DNA from: Bdellovibrionales bacterium
Lineage (GTDB): Bacteria; Bdellovibrionota; Bdellovibrionia; Bdellovibrionales; Bdellovibrionaceae
DNA length: 64,000 bases
Assembly (NCBI GenBank): GCA_016713585.1
Contig: JADJOV010000013.1
Span: forward strand, 11,737 to 75,736
Reading direction: 5' to 3'
Position numbers and translations under genes: made by a program. Positions 33,855-43,024 of the stretch are shown here, in pieces. How positions within the stretch are numbered: the stretch's first letter is position 1; each line of letters opens with the position of its first letter. The notes below the pieces were generated by a model, which saw nothing but the letters and a program-made list of their open reading frames with translations, had not been told where the DNA came from and searched no databases.

Positions 33855-35045
33855 ATGGCAAAAGAGAAGTTTAATCGTAATAAACCCCATGTGAACATTG
33901 GGACAATCGGGCACGTCGATCATGGAAAGACGACCCTAACTGCGGCGATCACAACGACGTTGGCGACTGAAGGAAAGTCAAAAGCGATGTCTTATGATCA
34001 GATTGATAAATCTCCAGAAGAAAAGGCACGTGGAATTACAATTTCAACGACCCACGTAGAGTATGAAACTGAAAAGCGTCACTATGCCCATGTGGATTGT
34101 CCAGGACATGCTGACTATGTTAAAAATATGATCACTGGAGCTGCACAAATGGATGGCGCCATCCTAGTTGTTTCAGCTGCAGACGGACCTATGCCACAAA
34201 CGCGTGAGCATATTCTGTTGGCTCGTCAGGTTGGGGTTCCAGCCCTTGTTGTCTTTATGAATAAAGTTGATATGGTCGACGATAAAGACCTTCTCGAGCT
34301 TGTTGAAATGGAAGTTCGCGAGCTTTTGACGAAGTATGAATATCCAGGAGACAAGATTCCAATAGTTCTTGGTTCTGCAAAGTTAGCTCTTGAAGGTGAT
34401 ACGTCGGATCTTGGAAAGCCTTCAATCAAGCGTTTGATGGATGCCTGCGACGCTTATATCCCTGAGCCAGTTCGTGCGACTGAAAAAACTTTCTTGATGC
34501 CTGTTGAGGATGTTTTCTCAATCTCAGGTCGAGGAACTGTCGTGACTGGACGGATCGAGCGAGGGATCGTTCGAGTGAATGAAGAAGTCGAGATTATTGG
34601 TCTTCGCCCAACTGTTAAAACAACTGTTACAGGAATTGAAATGTTCCGTAAGCTTCTTGATGAAGGTCAAGCGGGTGACAATTGTGGATGTCTACTTCGC
34701 GGAACCAAAAAGGAAGATGTTGAGCGAGGTCAAGTTTTGGCCAAGCCTGGTTCAGTCAAGCCTCATAAAAAATTCAAGGCTGAAGCTTATATTCTTACGA
34801 AAGAAGAGGGTGGACGACATACTCCGTTTTTTAATGGATATCGACCTCAATTTTACTTTCGAACAACTGACGTGACTGGCGTTGTAACCCTAAAGGCTGG
34901 TACCGAAATGGTTATGCCTGGGGATCGCGTGGAGGTTTCCGTTGAGTTGATTTCTCCTATTGCAATGGAAAAAGAACTTCGTTTTGCAATTCGAGAAGGT
35001 GGTCGTACAGTTGGAGCTGGTGTCGTTACTGAAATTCTTGAGTAG
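33855..35045 (+). CDS. tuf: translation elongation factor Tu
   Basis: GTPase that carries aminoacyl-tRNA to the ribosomal A site. 396 residues, full length, intact. G1 GHVDHGKTT, G3 DCPGHADYVKNM, G4 NKVDMVD, G5 GSAKLAL; domain 2/3 junction SISGRGTVVTGRIERG and the C-terminal GAGVVTEILE are standard. Strong ribosome site AGGAGG 7 bases before ATG. Co-located with four upstream tRNAs; followed by a hairpin terminator and tRNA-Trp. Some GTP-binding genomes carry two tuf copies; only one is in this window. Confidence 0.98.
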   Translation: MAKEKFNRNKPHVNIGTIGHVDHGKTTLTAAITTTLATEGKSKAMSYDQIDKSPEEKARGITISTTHVEYETEKRHYAHVDCPGHADYVKNMITGAAQMDGAILVVSAADGPMPQTREHILLARQVGVPALVVFMNKVDMVDDKDLLELVEMEVRELLTKYEYPGDKIPIVLGSAKLALEGDTSDLGKPSIKRLMDACDAYIPEPVRATEKTFLMPVEDVFSISGRGTVVTGRIERGIVRVNEEVEIIGLRPTVKTTVTGIEMFRKLLDEGQAGDNCGCLLRGTKKEDVERGQVLAKPGSVKPHKKFKAEAYILTKEEGGRHTPFFNGYRPQFYFRTTDVTGVVTLKAGTEMVMPGDRVEVSVELISPIAMEKELRFAIREGGRTVGAGVVTEILE

Positions 35046-35075
35046 AGTCCGGCTTTTATTGTGTGACTAGGTATA

Positions 35076-35102
35076 GGGACATCTGAATAATCAGGATGTC
35101 CC
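35076..35102 (+). terminator. hairpin terminator after tuf
   Basis: GGGACATC-TGA pairs with TCA-(G)-GATGTCCC around an ATAA loop; a T-containing stretch (TTCGCCTTTT) follows. Separates tuf from tRNA-Trp-secE-nusG, though read-through is likely. Confidence 0.7.
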
Positions 35103-35146
35103 TTCGCCTTTTGAGGAAAACGAGTTATGGGCTAAGAAGTTGATGA

Positions 35147-35222
35147 AGGGCAGTAGCTCTAACGGTAGAGCGAACGACTCCAAATCGTTAGGTTGTGGGT
35201 TCGAATCCCTCCTGCCCTGCCA
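35147..35222 (+). tRNA. tRNA-Trp (anticodon CCA)
   Basis: Acceptor stem AGGGCAG/CTGCCCT, anticodon loop CTCCAAA, T-loop GGTTCGAATCC, encoded CCA. Position between tuf and secE is the usual bacterial one. Confidence 0.96.
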
Positions 35223-35316
35223 AAAAGTGATTTAGCTCAATATGTGTTTTCAATTAATATCTTGTTGAAAATATGTAAGCTTGGAACAATTAAACCAAGA
35301 AAGGGATTGGAAAAAT

Positions 35317-35692
35317 ATGAATAAGGCCAATTCAAAGATTTTGACGCTAAGTTTTGCTATTTCCGGCGCGGTTGTCGGATTTACCATAAGCCTCCTTATC
35401 AAGGCTTTTTCTGGCGCATTTGCTTTTGTTGCTAGAGCCGCCGATATGGATCTAGTCAGACACGGGGTCCCTTTGGTGATTGGATTTGGACTTTGCGCTG
35501 CTTCAGTTTCACCCTGGCATTTTAGCCTGGGCTGATGAGGTGGTGACCGAAGTTCGAAAGGTTGTTTTTCCTTCGAGGAAAGATACAACGGCAATGACGA
35601 TTGTAGTGATCATTATGGTATTTGTTTCGAGTTTGATCATTACATCTTTTGACTTTATTTCGGCCTATTTTATTAAAGCCGTCATCAGCTAG
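35317..35692 (+). CDS. secE: preprotein translocase subunit SecE, frameshifted
   Basis: Inner-membrane clamp of the SecYEG channel. C-terminal signature ILAWADEVVTEVRKVVFPSRKDTTAM followed by a helix (TIVVIIMVFVSSLIITSFDF). Two extra N-terminal helices (ISGAVVGFTISLLI, PLVIGFGL) make it the long, E. coli-like form, about 125 residues. The frame slips between 35490 and 35503: either one extra base or two missing T in GGACTTTGCG. The corrected junction is uncertain (GFGLFALLQFHPGIL is the most protein-like reading). Nine bases before nusG. Confidence 0.88.
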
Positions 35693-35701
35693 GGAGTCGA
35701 C

Positions 35702-36230
35702 GTGGAAAAAAAGTGGTACATCGTCAATACTCAAACTGGTTGTGAAGCGACCGCAAAATCGGCCATTGAGGAGCGGATTAGATCTGCCAAACTTGAGGAA
35801 TTTTTTGGGGATGTTTTGATTCCCGCTGAAAATGTCGTCGAGCTTGGTCAAGGGGTCAGAAGCAAGCCAAATCTCGTAAATTTTTTCCAGGATATATTTT
35901 CATTCAAATGTTTTTGAATGATGAGACCTGGCATTTGGTGAAACACTCTGCCGAAGGTGAGTGGTTTGTCAGTGGTAAAACTCGGCCACCAGGAGGTTCC
36001 AGAGGCAGAGGTTTTAAGAGTCACTCAGCAAATGGCGGGTCTGGCTGAAAAGCCAAGCATAAGGTTCGTTTGCTGTAGGTGAAAATGTCACTGTTATTGA
36101 TGGTCCATTTAGTAATTTTAATGGAACTGTCGAGGACATTAATGAGGAAAAGGGCAAGGTTAAGGTACTTGTGAGTATTTTTGTCGTCCAACCCCGGTAG
36201 AGTTAGATTTATCAAGTCGAGAGAAATTAA
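35702..36230 (+). CDS. nusG: transcription antitermination factor NusG, multiply frameshifted
   Basis: Links RNA polymerase to Rho or ribosomal S10. MEKKWYIVNTQTGCEATAKS starts the NGN domain; downstream frames give KFFPGYIFIQMFLNDETWHL, EVPEAEVLRVTQQMAGLAEK, then the KOW domain GENVTVIDGPFSNFNGTVED and KVKVLVSIF. About eight lesions are needed: 35864-35865, 35951-35957, 35965-35967, 35992-35993, 36055-36056, 36069-36071, 36183 and 36211-36215; the last restores DLSQVERN and a TAA at 36228. Corrected length about 176 residues, normal for NusG. Worst-hit gene in the window, between better-preserved neighbours. Confidence 0.88.
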
Positions 36231-36343
36231 ATTCAAAATTGGACCAATTGGGCTTATTTTTTAAAAGAATGCTTTGCGATTGCATAATCAATGGCCGAAG
36301 GCTTATAGGAAGTGTTCGGAACAAAATCATTAAGGAGTGGGTC

Positions 36344-36769
36344 ATGGCAAAAAAAGTGACAGGAATGATCAAACTGCAGATACCGGCAGGGAAGGCTAAT
36401 CCAGCGCCTCCCGTTGGACCGGCGCTTGGACAGCATGGGGTAAACATCATGGAGTTTTGTAAACAGTTTAATGCGCGCACGCAAAAAGACGGAGATTCCG
36501 TAGTGCCGATTATTATCACTGTTTATCAAGACCGATCGTTTACTTTCATCACCAAAACGCCTCCAGTGTCGAATCTGCTTAAGAAAGCGACAAAATTGGA
36601 GTCAGGCTCAAAACAGCCTCAAAAAGACAAAGTCGGGAAAGTCAAGATGGATCAAGTGAAGCAGATAGCGACAGTGAAGCTGCCCGATTTGAATTGTCTT
36701 AAAGTTGAATCTGCAATGTCTCAGGTTGTGGGCACTGCTCGCAGCATGGGCCTTGAGATCGCGGATTAG
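36344..36769 (+). CDS. rplK: 50S ribosomal protein L11
   Basis: 141 residues, intact. MAKKVTGMIKLQIPAGKANP with the Pro-rich PAPPVGPALGQHGVNIMEF (thiostrepton-site linker) and the C-terminal rRNA-binding domain TVKLPDLNC...TARSMGLEI. Binds the 23S GTPase-associated centre. ATG with GGAG upstream. Followed 12 bases later by rplA. Confidence 0.97.
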   Translation: MAKKVTGMIKLQIPAGKANPAPPVGPALGQHGVNIMEFCKQFNARTQKDGDSVVPIIITVYQDRSFTFITKTPPVSNLLKKATKLESGSKQPQKDKVGKVKMDQVKQIATVKLPDLNCLKVESAMSQVVGTARSMGLEIAD

Positions 36770-36781
36770 GTGGGGTAATTT

Positions 36782-37482
36782 ATGGCAGGTAAGAATTTTA
36801 AAAAAGTTGCAGCAAAAGTCGATTCTGCAAAAAAATATAATCTAGAAGATGCCTTTAAATTGGTTTTGGAGGTTGCTCCAGCTAAATTTGACGAAACAAT
36901 TGAGGTGGCAATTCGCTTGGGAGTTGATCCAAAGCAATCTGATCAGCAGGTGCGTGGCGCTATTGCCCTTCCTCATGGTCTTGGCAAATCAGTTCGTGTA
37001 ATTGTTTTTGCGAAGGGACCAAAAGAGTTAGAAGCGAAGAATGCCGGTGCTGATTTTGTTGGTGCAGATGACCTCGTTGCAAAATTGTTGATGGATGGTT
37101 GGATTTCGATAAAGCAATTGCAACACCAGATATGATGGCAACAGTTTCAAAGGTTGCGAAAATCCTTGGCCCTCGTGGTCTAATGCCCAATCCAAAAATT
37201 GGTACAGTCACCATGAATGTTGGTGATGCCGTGACAGCCGAAAAGAAAGGAAAGCTAGATTTTCGTGTTGATAAGGCCGGAATTGTCCATGCTGGAATTG
37301 GCAAGAAATCTATGGGGTCCGCAAAGTTGAAGGATAATTTTGCAGCTCTTATGGGTGCGGTTTTAAAAGCTAAGCCTGCAGCAGCCAAGGGCATTTATCT
37401 TAGAACGATTGCGGTTTCCTCAACAATGGGCCCGGGAATCAAGATTGATACAGCTGAGGCCGCTGGGCGAGAGGAAGCGTAG
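36782..37482 (+). CDS. rplA: 50S ribosomal protein L1, frameshifted
   Basis: L1-stalk protein and, in many bacteria, autogenous repressor of rplK-rplA. N-part YNLEDAFKLVLEVAPAKFDE; C-part GPRGLMPNPKIGTVT, the rRNA-binding signature. One A is missing in the run 37081-37084; restored it gives LVAKIVDGWLDFDKAIATPDMM, the expected junction. Corrected length 233 residues. Confidence 0.95.
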
Positions 37483-37554
37483 TCTATCCTCGAAGCTGAG
37501 CTAGGGACGAGTTTAGTTAGAAGTTTTTGAGAATGTATTATTGTATGTTGAAAG

Positions 37555-37666
37555 ATTAATGTAACCCAATGCGATCAGAGACAGTTGGCGATGGTAACAT
37601 CATAAATTGCGCAAGCATGCCAACCGAGATAGGCAAAGGAAACTAAAGTCACTGGAAACAGTGACT
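37555..37666 (+). promoter_or_regulatory. ribosomal protein L10 leader
   Basis: The 245-base gap before rplJ holds a kink-turn-like element: AGACAGTTGGC (37579-37589) and GCCAACCGAGAT (37619-37630), with the stem GTTGGC/GCCAAC, matching the known L10-leader pattern AGACAG(U)..GG / CC..CCGAG. Right after it, AGTCACTG-GAAA-CAGTGACT (37647-37666) is a perfect 8-base hairpin with a GNRA tetraloop. In other bacteria L10(L12)4 binds this leader and represses its own operon. Confidence 0.8.
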
Positions 37667-37727
37667 CAAAGACTCCTTCCACCATCCCACTCGATTTGCA
37701 AGAATGCTAATGAAAGGAGGTCCACTT

Positions 37728-38250
37728 ATGATCACTCGAGCGATTAAAGAGCAAGAGGTTAAGTCTTTGGTTGAGAAATTTTCCAAAGCTAAAGGGGCCT
37801 TCATCGTCGATTTCAAGGGGATGAAGGTTGAGCAAGTGACAAGCTTGCGAAAGAAACTTCATCTAGCTGAATCAGAGATGAAGGTTGTTCGAAATACTCT
37901 CGCGAAAAGAGCTTTGAAAGATCATCCATCCGCAGAGAAGGCTTTGTCCGCCTCAATGAGGGGAACAAATGCGATTGTATTTTCTTACGGAGAGATTAAC
38001 GCAACAGCTAAGACTTTGGCCGATTTTGCAAAGGACGTTGAGGTTCTGCAAATTAAGACAGGGATGATGGATGGTGAAGGCTTGGATGCAAATCGTATCA
38101 AGTTTTTGGCAACGCTCCCGGGTAAAGACCAATTGCGGGCTCAGTTTCTTGCTGTTCTCTTAGCGCCTGCGTCGAAGCTGACACGATGTCTCGATGTTTA
38201 TGTGCAAAAAACTTCAGGGCGGCGAAGCACCGGCTGCTCCTCAGGCTTAA
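37728..38250 (+). CDS. rplJ: 50S ribosomal protein L10, 3' frameshift
   Basis: Base of the L7/L12 stalk. MITRAIKEQEVKSLVEKFSK and FIVDFKGMKVEQVTSLRKKL are canonical. AAAGGAGG sits before the ATG. The A-run 38206-38211 has one A too many; removing it gives VYVQKLQGGEAPAAPQA and a TAA at 38248. Uncorrected it would run to 38285 with an unlikely tail and overlap the rplL ribosome site. About 173 residues. Confidence 0.95.
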
Positions 38251-38285
38251 TTTATAACTTATTAATTTATTTGGAGGATTTTTAA

Positions 38286-38654
38286 ATGGCTTTATCTAAC
38301 GATCAATTGGTTCAAGAGCTTTCTGGTAAAACAGTAATTGAAATTGCGGAACTTGTGAAGCTTCTCGAAGAGAAGTGGGGCGTTTCTGCTGCGGCTCCTA
38401 TGATGATGGGTGGCGGCGTTGCTGCGGCAGCGGTCGAAGAGAAAACTGCTTTTGACGTTATTCTTCTTGAGGCTGGTCCTAACAAGATCAACGTTATTAA
38501 AGAAGTGAGAGCAATCACTGGTTTGGGACTAGCTGAGGCTAAGGGCCTAGTAGAAGCTGGTAACAAGGCAGTCAAAGAGGGTGCAAGCAAAGAAGATGCA
38601 GAGAAATTCAAGAAACAACTTGAGGCTGCAGGCGCAAAGGTACAAGTTAAGTAG
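38286..38654 (+). CDS. rplL: 50S ribosomal protein L7/L12
   Basis: 122 residues, intact. N-terminal dimer domain, Ala/Gly-rich hinge (AAAPMMMGGGVAAAAVEEKT) and C-terminal domain KINVIKEVRAITGLGLAEAK, which recruits elongation factors. Ribosome site GGAGG 8 bases upstream. Confidence 0.98.
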   Translation: MALSNDQLVQELSGKTVIEIAELVKLLEEKWGVSAAAPMMMGGGVAAAAVEEKTAFDVILLEAGPNKINVIKEVRAITGLGLAEAKGLVEAGNKAVKEGASKEDAEKFKKQLEAAGAKVQVK

Positions 38655-38804
38655 TATTCAGTTTTTTTGATTTGTAGTTTTTTTCAATGTGGGTTTTGGG
38701 TTCCTCCCCGAATTGGGGCCCAGCTCTTTGCATTTCAGCGCCTTTTTCGTTAACAATAGGGTGTTGATTCAAGAGATATTTATCTGACTCCACCAGGAGA
38801 GTGA
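38655..38804 (+). promoter_or_regulatory. rplL-rpoB intergenic region with small hairpin
   Basis: 150 bases with two T-runs soon after rplL (38671-38677 and 38688-38694) and a CCCC-GAATT-GGGG hairpin at 38706-38718. The same gap in other bacteria holds a partial attenuator and an RNase III site; that role is inference. Confidence 0.35.
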
Positions 38805-41800
38805 ATGGAACGAATTCCTATTACGGCATCGAATATTCGTGTTCGAAAGTCATTTGCTAAAAATAAACAAGTCATCGAAATTCCTAATTTGATCGAACTT
38901 CAAAAACGATCCTATGAGGCCTTCATACAGAAGGACATGGATCCTGATCGACGTGGTGAGGCTGGCCTCAATGGGGTCTTTAAGTCGGTTTTTCCTATTA
39001 GTGATTTCAATAATACTGCGAGCCTCGAATTTGTCAGCTATACCCTTGAGCCTGCGAAGTATGATGTTGATGAATGCCGTCAACGAGGAATGACCTTTGC
39101 GGCTCCAATTAAGGTTACCCTTCGACTTATCGTTTTTGATGTCGATGAGGCGACTGAAGCCCGAAGTATTCGAGATGTGAAGGAGCAAGAGGTTTATCTT
39201 GGGGAAATTCCCCTAATGACCGCCAATGGATCTTTTATTATCAATGGAACTGAGCGTGTTGTTGTTTCTCAATTACATAGATCGCCAGGTGTCTTTTTTG
39301 ATCATGATGGCGGAAAGAATAATGCTTCAGGCAAATTGATTTATTCTGCAAGGGTGATTCCTTATCGTGGATCTTGGTTAGATGCTGAATTTGACCAGAA
39401 GGATCTAATTCACCTTCGAATTGATCGACGTCGTAAATTTCCTGTGACAATTCTTTTGAAAGCTCTTGGATACAATACCGAAAAGCTTCTCGACTTCTTC
39501 TACGATCTTGATGAAGTTAGTGTGCGTGGGGATAAGCTTTTTAGAAAATTAGATATTGAACGAATGTCTGGACAGAGAGCAATGGCGGATATTACGGATC
39601 CTCGATCCGGGGATGTTATAGTCAAAGCTGGACGAAGAATTACCAGGGCAATCGTTAAGAAGATTAAAGATATTAATTTGACTGAGCTGGAAGTGCAGCC
39701 AGTAGACCTTGATGGCAAAGTTTTGGCTAAGCCGCTGATTGATGAATCAACTGGTGAAATCATCGCTGATGCGAATGCCGAGCTTTCTGCGCCAATAATT
39801 AGAAAAGCTATTGAGAGCGGCGTCACTGATTTTTATTTGATCTTCTTCGATGGATTGACGGTTGGACCTTACCTCCGCAATACTCTGCTGATTGACAAAG
39901 TAAATAACAAAGATGAAGCACTTGTTGAGATTTATAAGCGACTTCGTCCCGGAGAGCCTCCAACCTTAGAGGCTGCTACTCAGTTTTTCCATCGATTGTT
40001 TTTTGACCCAGAAACCTACGACCTCTCAGAAGTCGGAAGGATCAAGATCAATCATAAGTTTGGAATTTCTATGGAAGAGTGCCCAACCTCTCATAGAACA
40101 CTGACTCATAAAGATATTATTGCGACAATCAAGCACCTGATCGACTTGAAGAACGGTCGTGGTCAAATTGATGATATTGATCATTTGGGTAATCGTCGAG
40201 TTCGTTCTGTGGGTGAGCTTCTTGAGAATCAATACCGAATCGGTTTGGTCCGTATGGAAAGAGCTATTCGCGAGAGAATGTCACTCCAAGATGTCGAGAC
40301 AATGATGCCTCACGATTTGGTGAACGCTAAACCTGTCAATGCAGTCATCAAAGAATTTTTTGGTTCTTCTCAGTTATCTCAGTTTATGGATCAAACAAAT
40401 CCACTATCTGAAATTACTCATAAACGGCGTCTTTCAGCTTTAGGGCCCGGTGGTCTCACCAGAGATCGTGCAGGATTTGAAGTTCGTGACGTACACCCTA
40501 CACACTATGGTCGTATATGTCCAATTGAGACTCCAGAGGGTCCAAATATTGGTTTGATTGCGTCTCTTGCTACCTATGCTCGAATTAATAATTATGGATT
40601 TATTGAAACCCCTTATCGACGTGTCGAGGAAGGCAAAGTATCTTCAGAGATTACTTATATGTCGGCTCTCGAAGAGGCGGGTCATCATATTGCACAGGCC
40701 TCTCGAGAAGAAAAAGGGAATCGCGAAATTTTGACTGCCACCTCGACGATTCGTCGAGATGGGGAGTACGAAATTGTCGATCGTGACAAAGTTTCCCTAA
40801 TGGACGTGTCGCCGTCTCAGCTGGTTTCTATTGCGGCTGGATTGATTCCGTTTCTTGAGCATGATGATGCAAACCGAGCTTTGATGGGTTCGAACATGCA
40901 ACGTCAGGCTGTTCCGCTTCTTAGATCTAGAGCCCCCTTGTGGGAACTGGTGTTGAGCGACTTGTTGCTCGGGATTCAGGAACCTCTGTGGTTGCATTGA
41001 ACGATGGAATCGTTGAGGAAGTTGATGCATCCAGGGTTGTGGTTCGACGTTTTGCAAAGGGTGGAGAGCTCGGAGCGAATGTTGATATTTACAACTTGAT
41101 CAAATATCAACGAACAAATCAAAACACATGTTTCAATCAGAAGCCAATTATCAAATCTGGCGATCGAATTGCCAAGTCAGATATTATTGCAGATGGGCCT
41201 TCAACGGAGCTTGGTGAGTTGGCGTTGGGACAGAACATCCTCGTGGCCTTTACCCCTTGGATGGGGTACAATTTTGAGGATTCTATTCTCGTTTCTGAGC
41301 GAATTCTCAAGGATGATATTTATACATCTATCCATATTGAAGAGTTTGAATGTATTGCCCGCGACACAAAATTAGGAAAAGAAGAAATCACTCGGGACAT
41401 CGCCAATGTTGGCGAGGAAGCCTTGAAGGATCTTGATAGTTCGGGAATTATTCGAATTGGGGCTGAAGTTCGTCCGGGATTTATTTTGGTTGGTAAGGTG
41501 ACTCCGAAAGGCGAGACTCAGCTCTCTCCAGAAGAGAAACTTCTTCGAGCCATTTTCGGTGAAAAGGCGGGAGATGTACGGGATACTTCTCTTCGTGCAC
41601 CATCTGGCGTGTTCGGAACTGTCATTGATGCCCAAGTTTATAGTCGAGAAGGTTCTGAGAATGATGAGCGATTATCTTCTATTATTGATGACAAGAAACG
41701 AAAGCTCGAAAAGGATCTTTCAGTTGAACAAAATGTTATCAAAAATAATGCGATTAGCAAATTGCGGGAAATTGTCGTTGGTCGAAAAACCACTGGCGTT

Positions 41801-43000
41801 TTATTGAACGAAGACGGAAGTCAGAAACTTCTTAATAAGGGTCAAGATGTTACCGCAGCTGATCTTGAGGTGATTCCGTTTGAGTTATTGAGCTATATTC
41901 CACTTGAGCAAGATCTTGAGTATCAGGTAAATAAAATAGTTGATGGTGCCAGAAATCAATTGGACGCCGTCAGAATGGTATTCAATGAAAAAATTGATCG
42001 CTTGAAAAAGGGGGATGAACTTCCACCTGGAGTGATCAAGATGGTGAAGATTTATGTCGCCATCAAGCGAAAGCTTCAGGTTGGTGATAAGTTTGCCGGA
42101 CGCCATGGAAATAAGGGTGTTGTCTCTAAGGTATTGGCCGTCGAAGAGATGCCATATCTTTCGGATGGCACGCCAGTAGACATGGTTTTGAATCCTTTAG
42201 GGGTTCCATCGCGGATGAATATTGGACAGATTCTTGAGGTTCACTTAGGTTGGGCCGCCCATAATCTTGGAAAGCAGATTTCTGCTCAGCTTCAGAAGTG
42301 GAATTCGTCCCAAGCTCGAACGCAAATGAAAGATATTTTTAGCAGTCCTGAAATTTCAGAAAAAGTGGATACTGCTGATGATGCTTCTTTGAAGCAAATG
42401 ATTTATTCAATGAAAGACGGGATTCACGTTGGAACTCCAGTCTTTGATGGAGCTCGAGAATCAGATGTTAAGGATCTGCTAGCAAAAGCAAGTCTTCCAT
42501 CAACAGGACAGACTATTTTGTTTGACGGACGATCTGGTGAACCTTTTACAAACCCAGTGACGGTTGGAATCATGTATATGCTGAAACTTCATCACTTGGT
42601 TGAAGAGAAGATTCATGCGCGATCAATTGGGCCATACTCACTTGTTTCTCAGCAGCCTCTTGGCGGTAAAGCGCAATTCGGAGGTCAGCGACTTGGAGAG
42701 ATGGAAGTTTGGGCTATTGAAGCCTACGGCGCCGCATATTCGCTGCAGGAGTTCTTGACCGTTAAATCTGATGATGTCGCGGGTCGAACTCGAATGTACG
42801 AGAGCATCGTTAAGGGCGAGAATATTCTTGAACCAGGATTACCTGAGTCTTTCAACGTTCTGATTAAAGAGCTTCAGTCCTTAGGATTGAATGTTGATTT
42901 GGTCGAGTCTCAAGGGCTCAAAGACGATGATTCAGGAGAACAACCGCTGGAGCCAAGTTCTTTAGGCGGGAATAATGATGGTTCTGGGGTTCAACACTAA
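38805..43000 (+). CDS. rpoB: RNA polymerase beta subunit, frameshifted
   Basis: About 1398 residues after correction. The rifampicin-binding region GSSQLSQFMDQTNPLSEITH then KRRLSALGPGGL is wild-type (Asp516, His526 and Ser531 equivalents present). Other landmarks: CPIETPEGPNIGLI, KFAGRHGNKGVVSKVL and GGKAQFGGQRLGEMEVWA near the end. One C is missing in the run 40933-40937; restored it reads PLLRSRAPLVGTGVERLVA, joining both frames. Uncorrected it would end at 41000. Immediately upstream of rpoC. Confidence 0.97.
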
Positions 43001-43024
43001 TTTGATTTAAACCAGGGGTGCGCT

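Noticed and set aside
35046..35146. rpmG (L33) expected between tuf and tRNA-Trp in some proteobacteria
   Set aside because: Only a terminator hairpin is there; many bacteria, including E. coli, carry rpmG elsewhere, so its absence is not remarkable.
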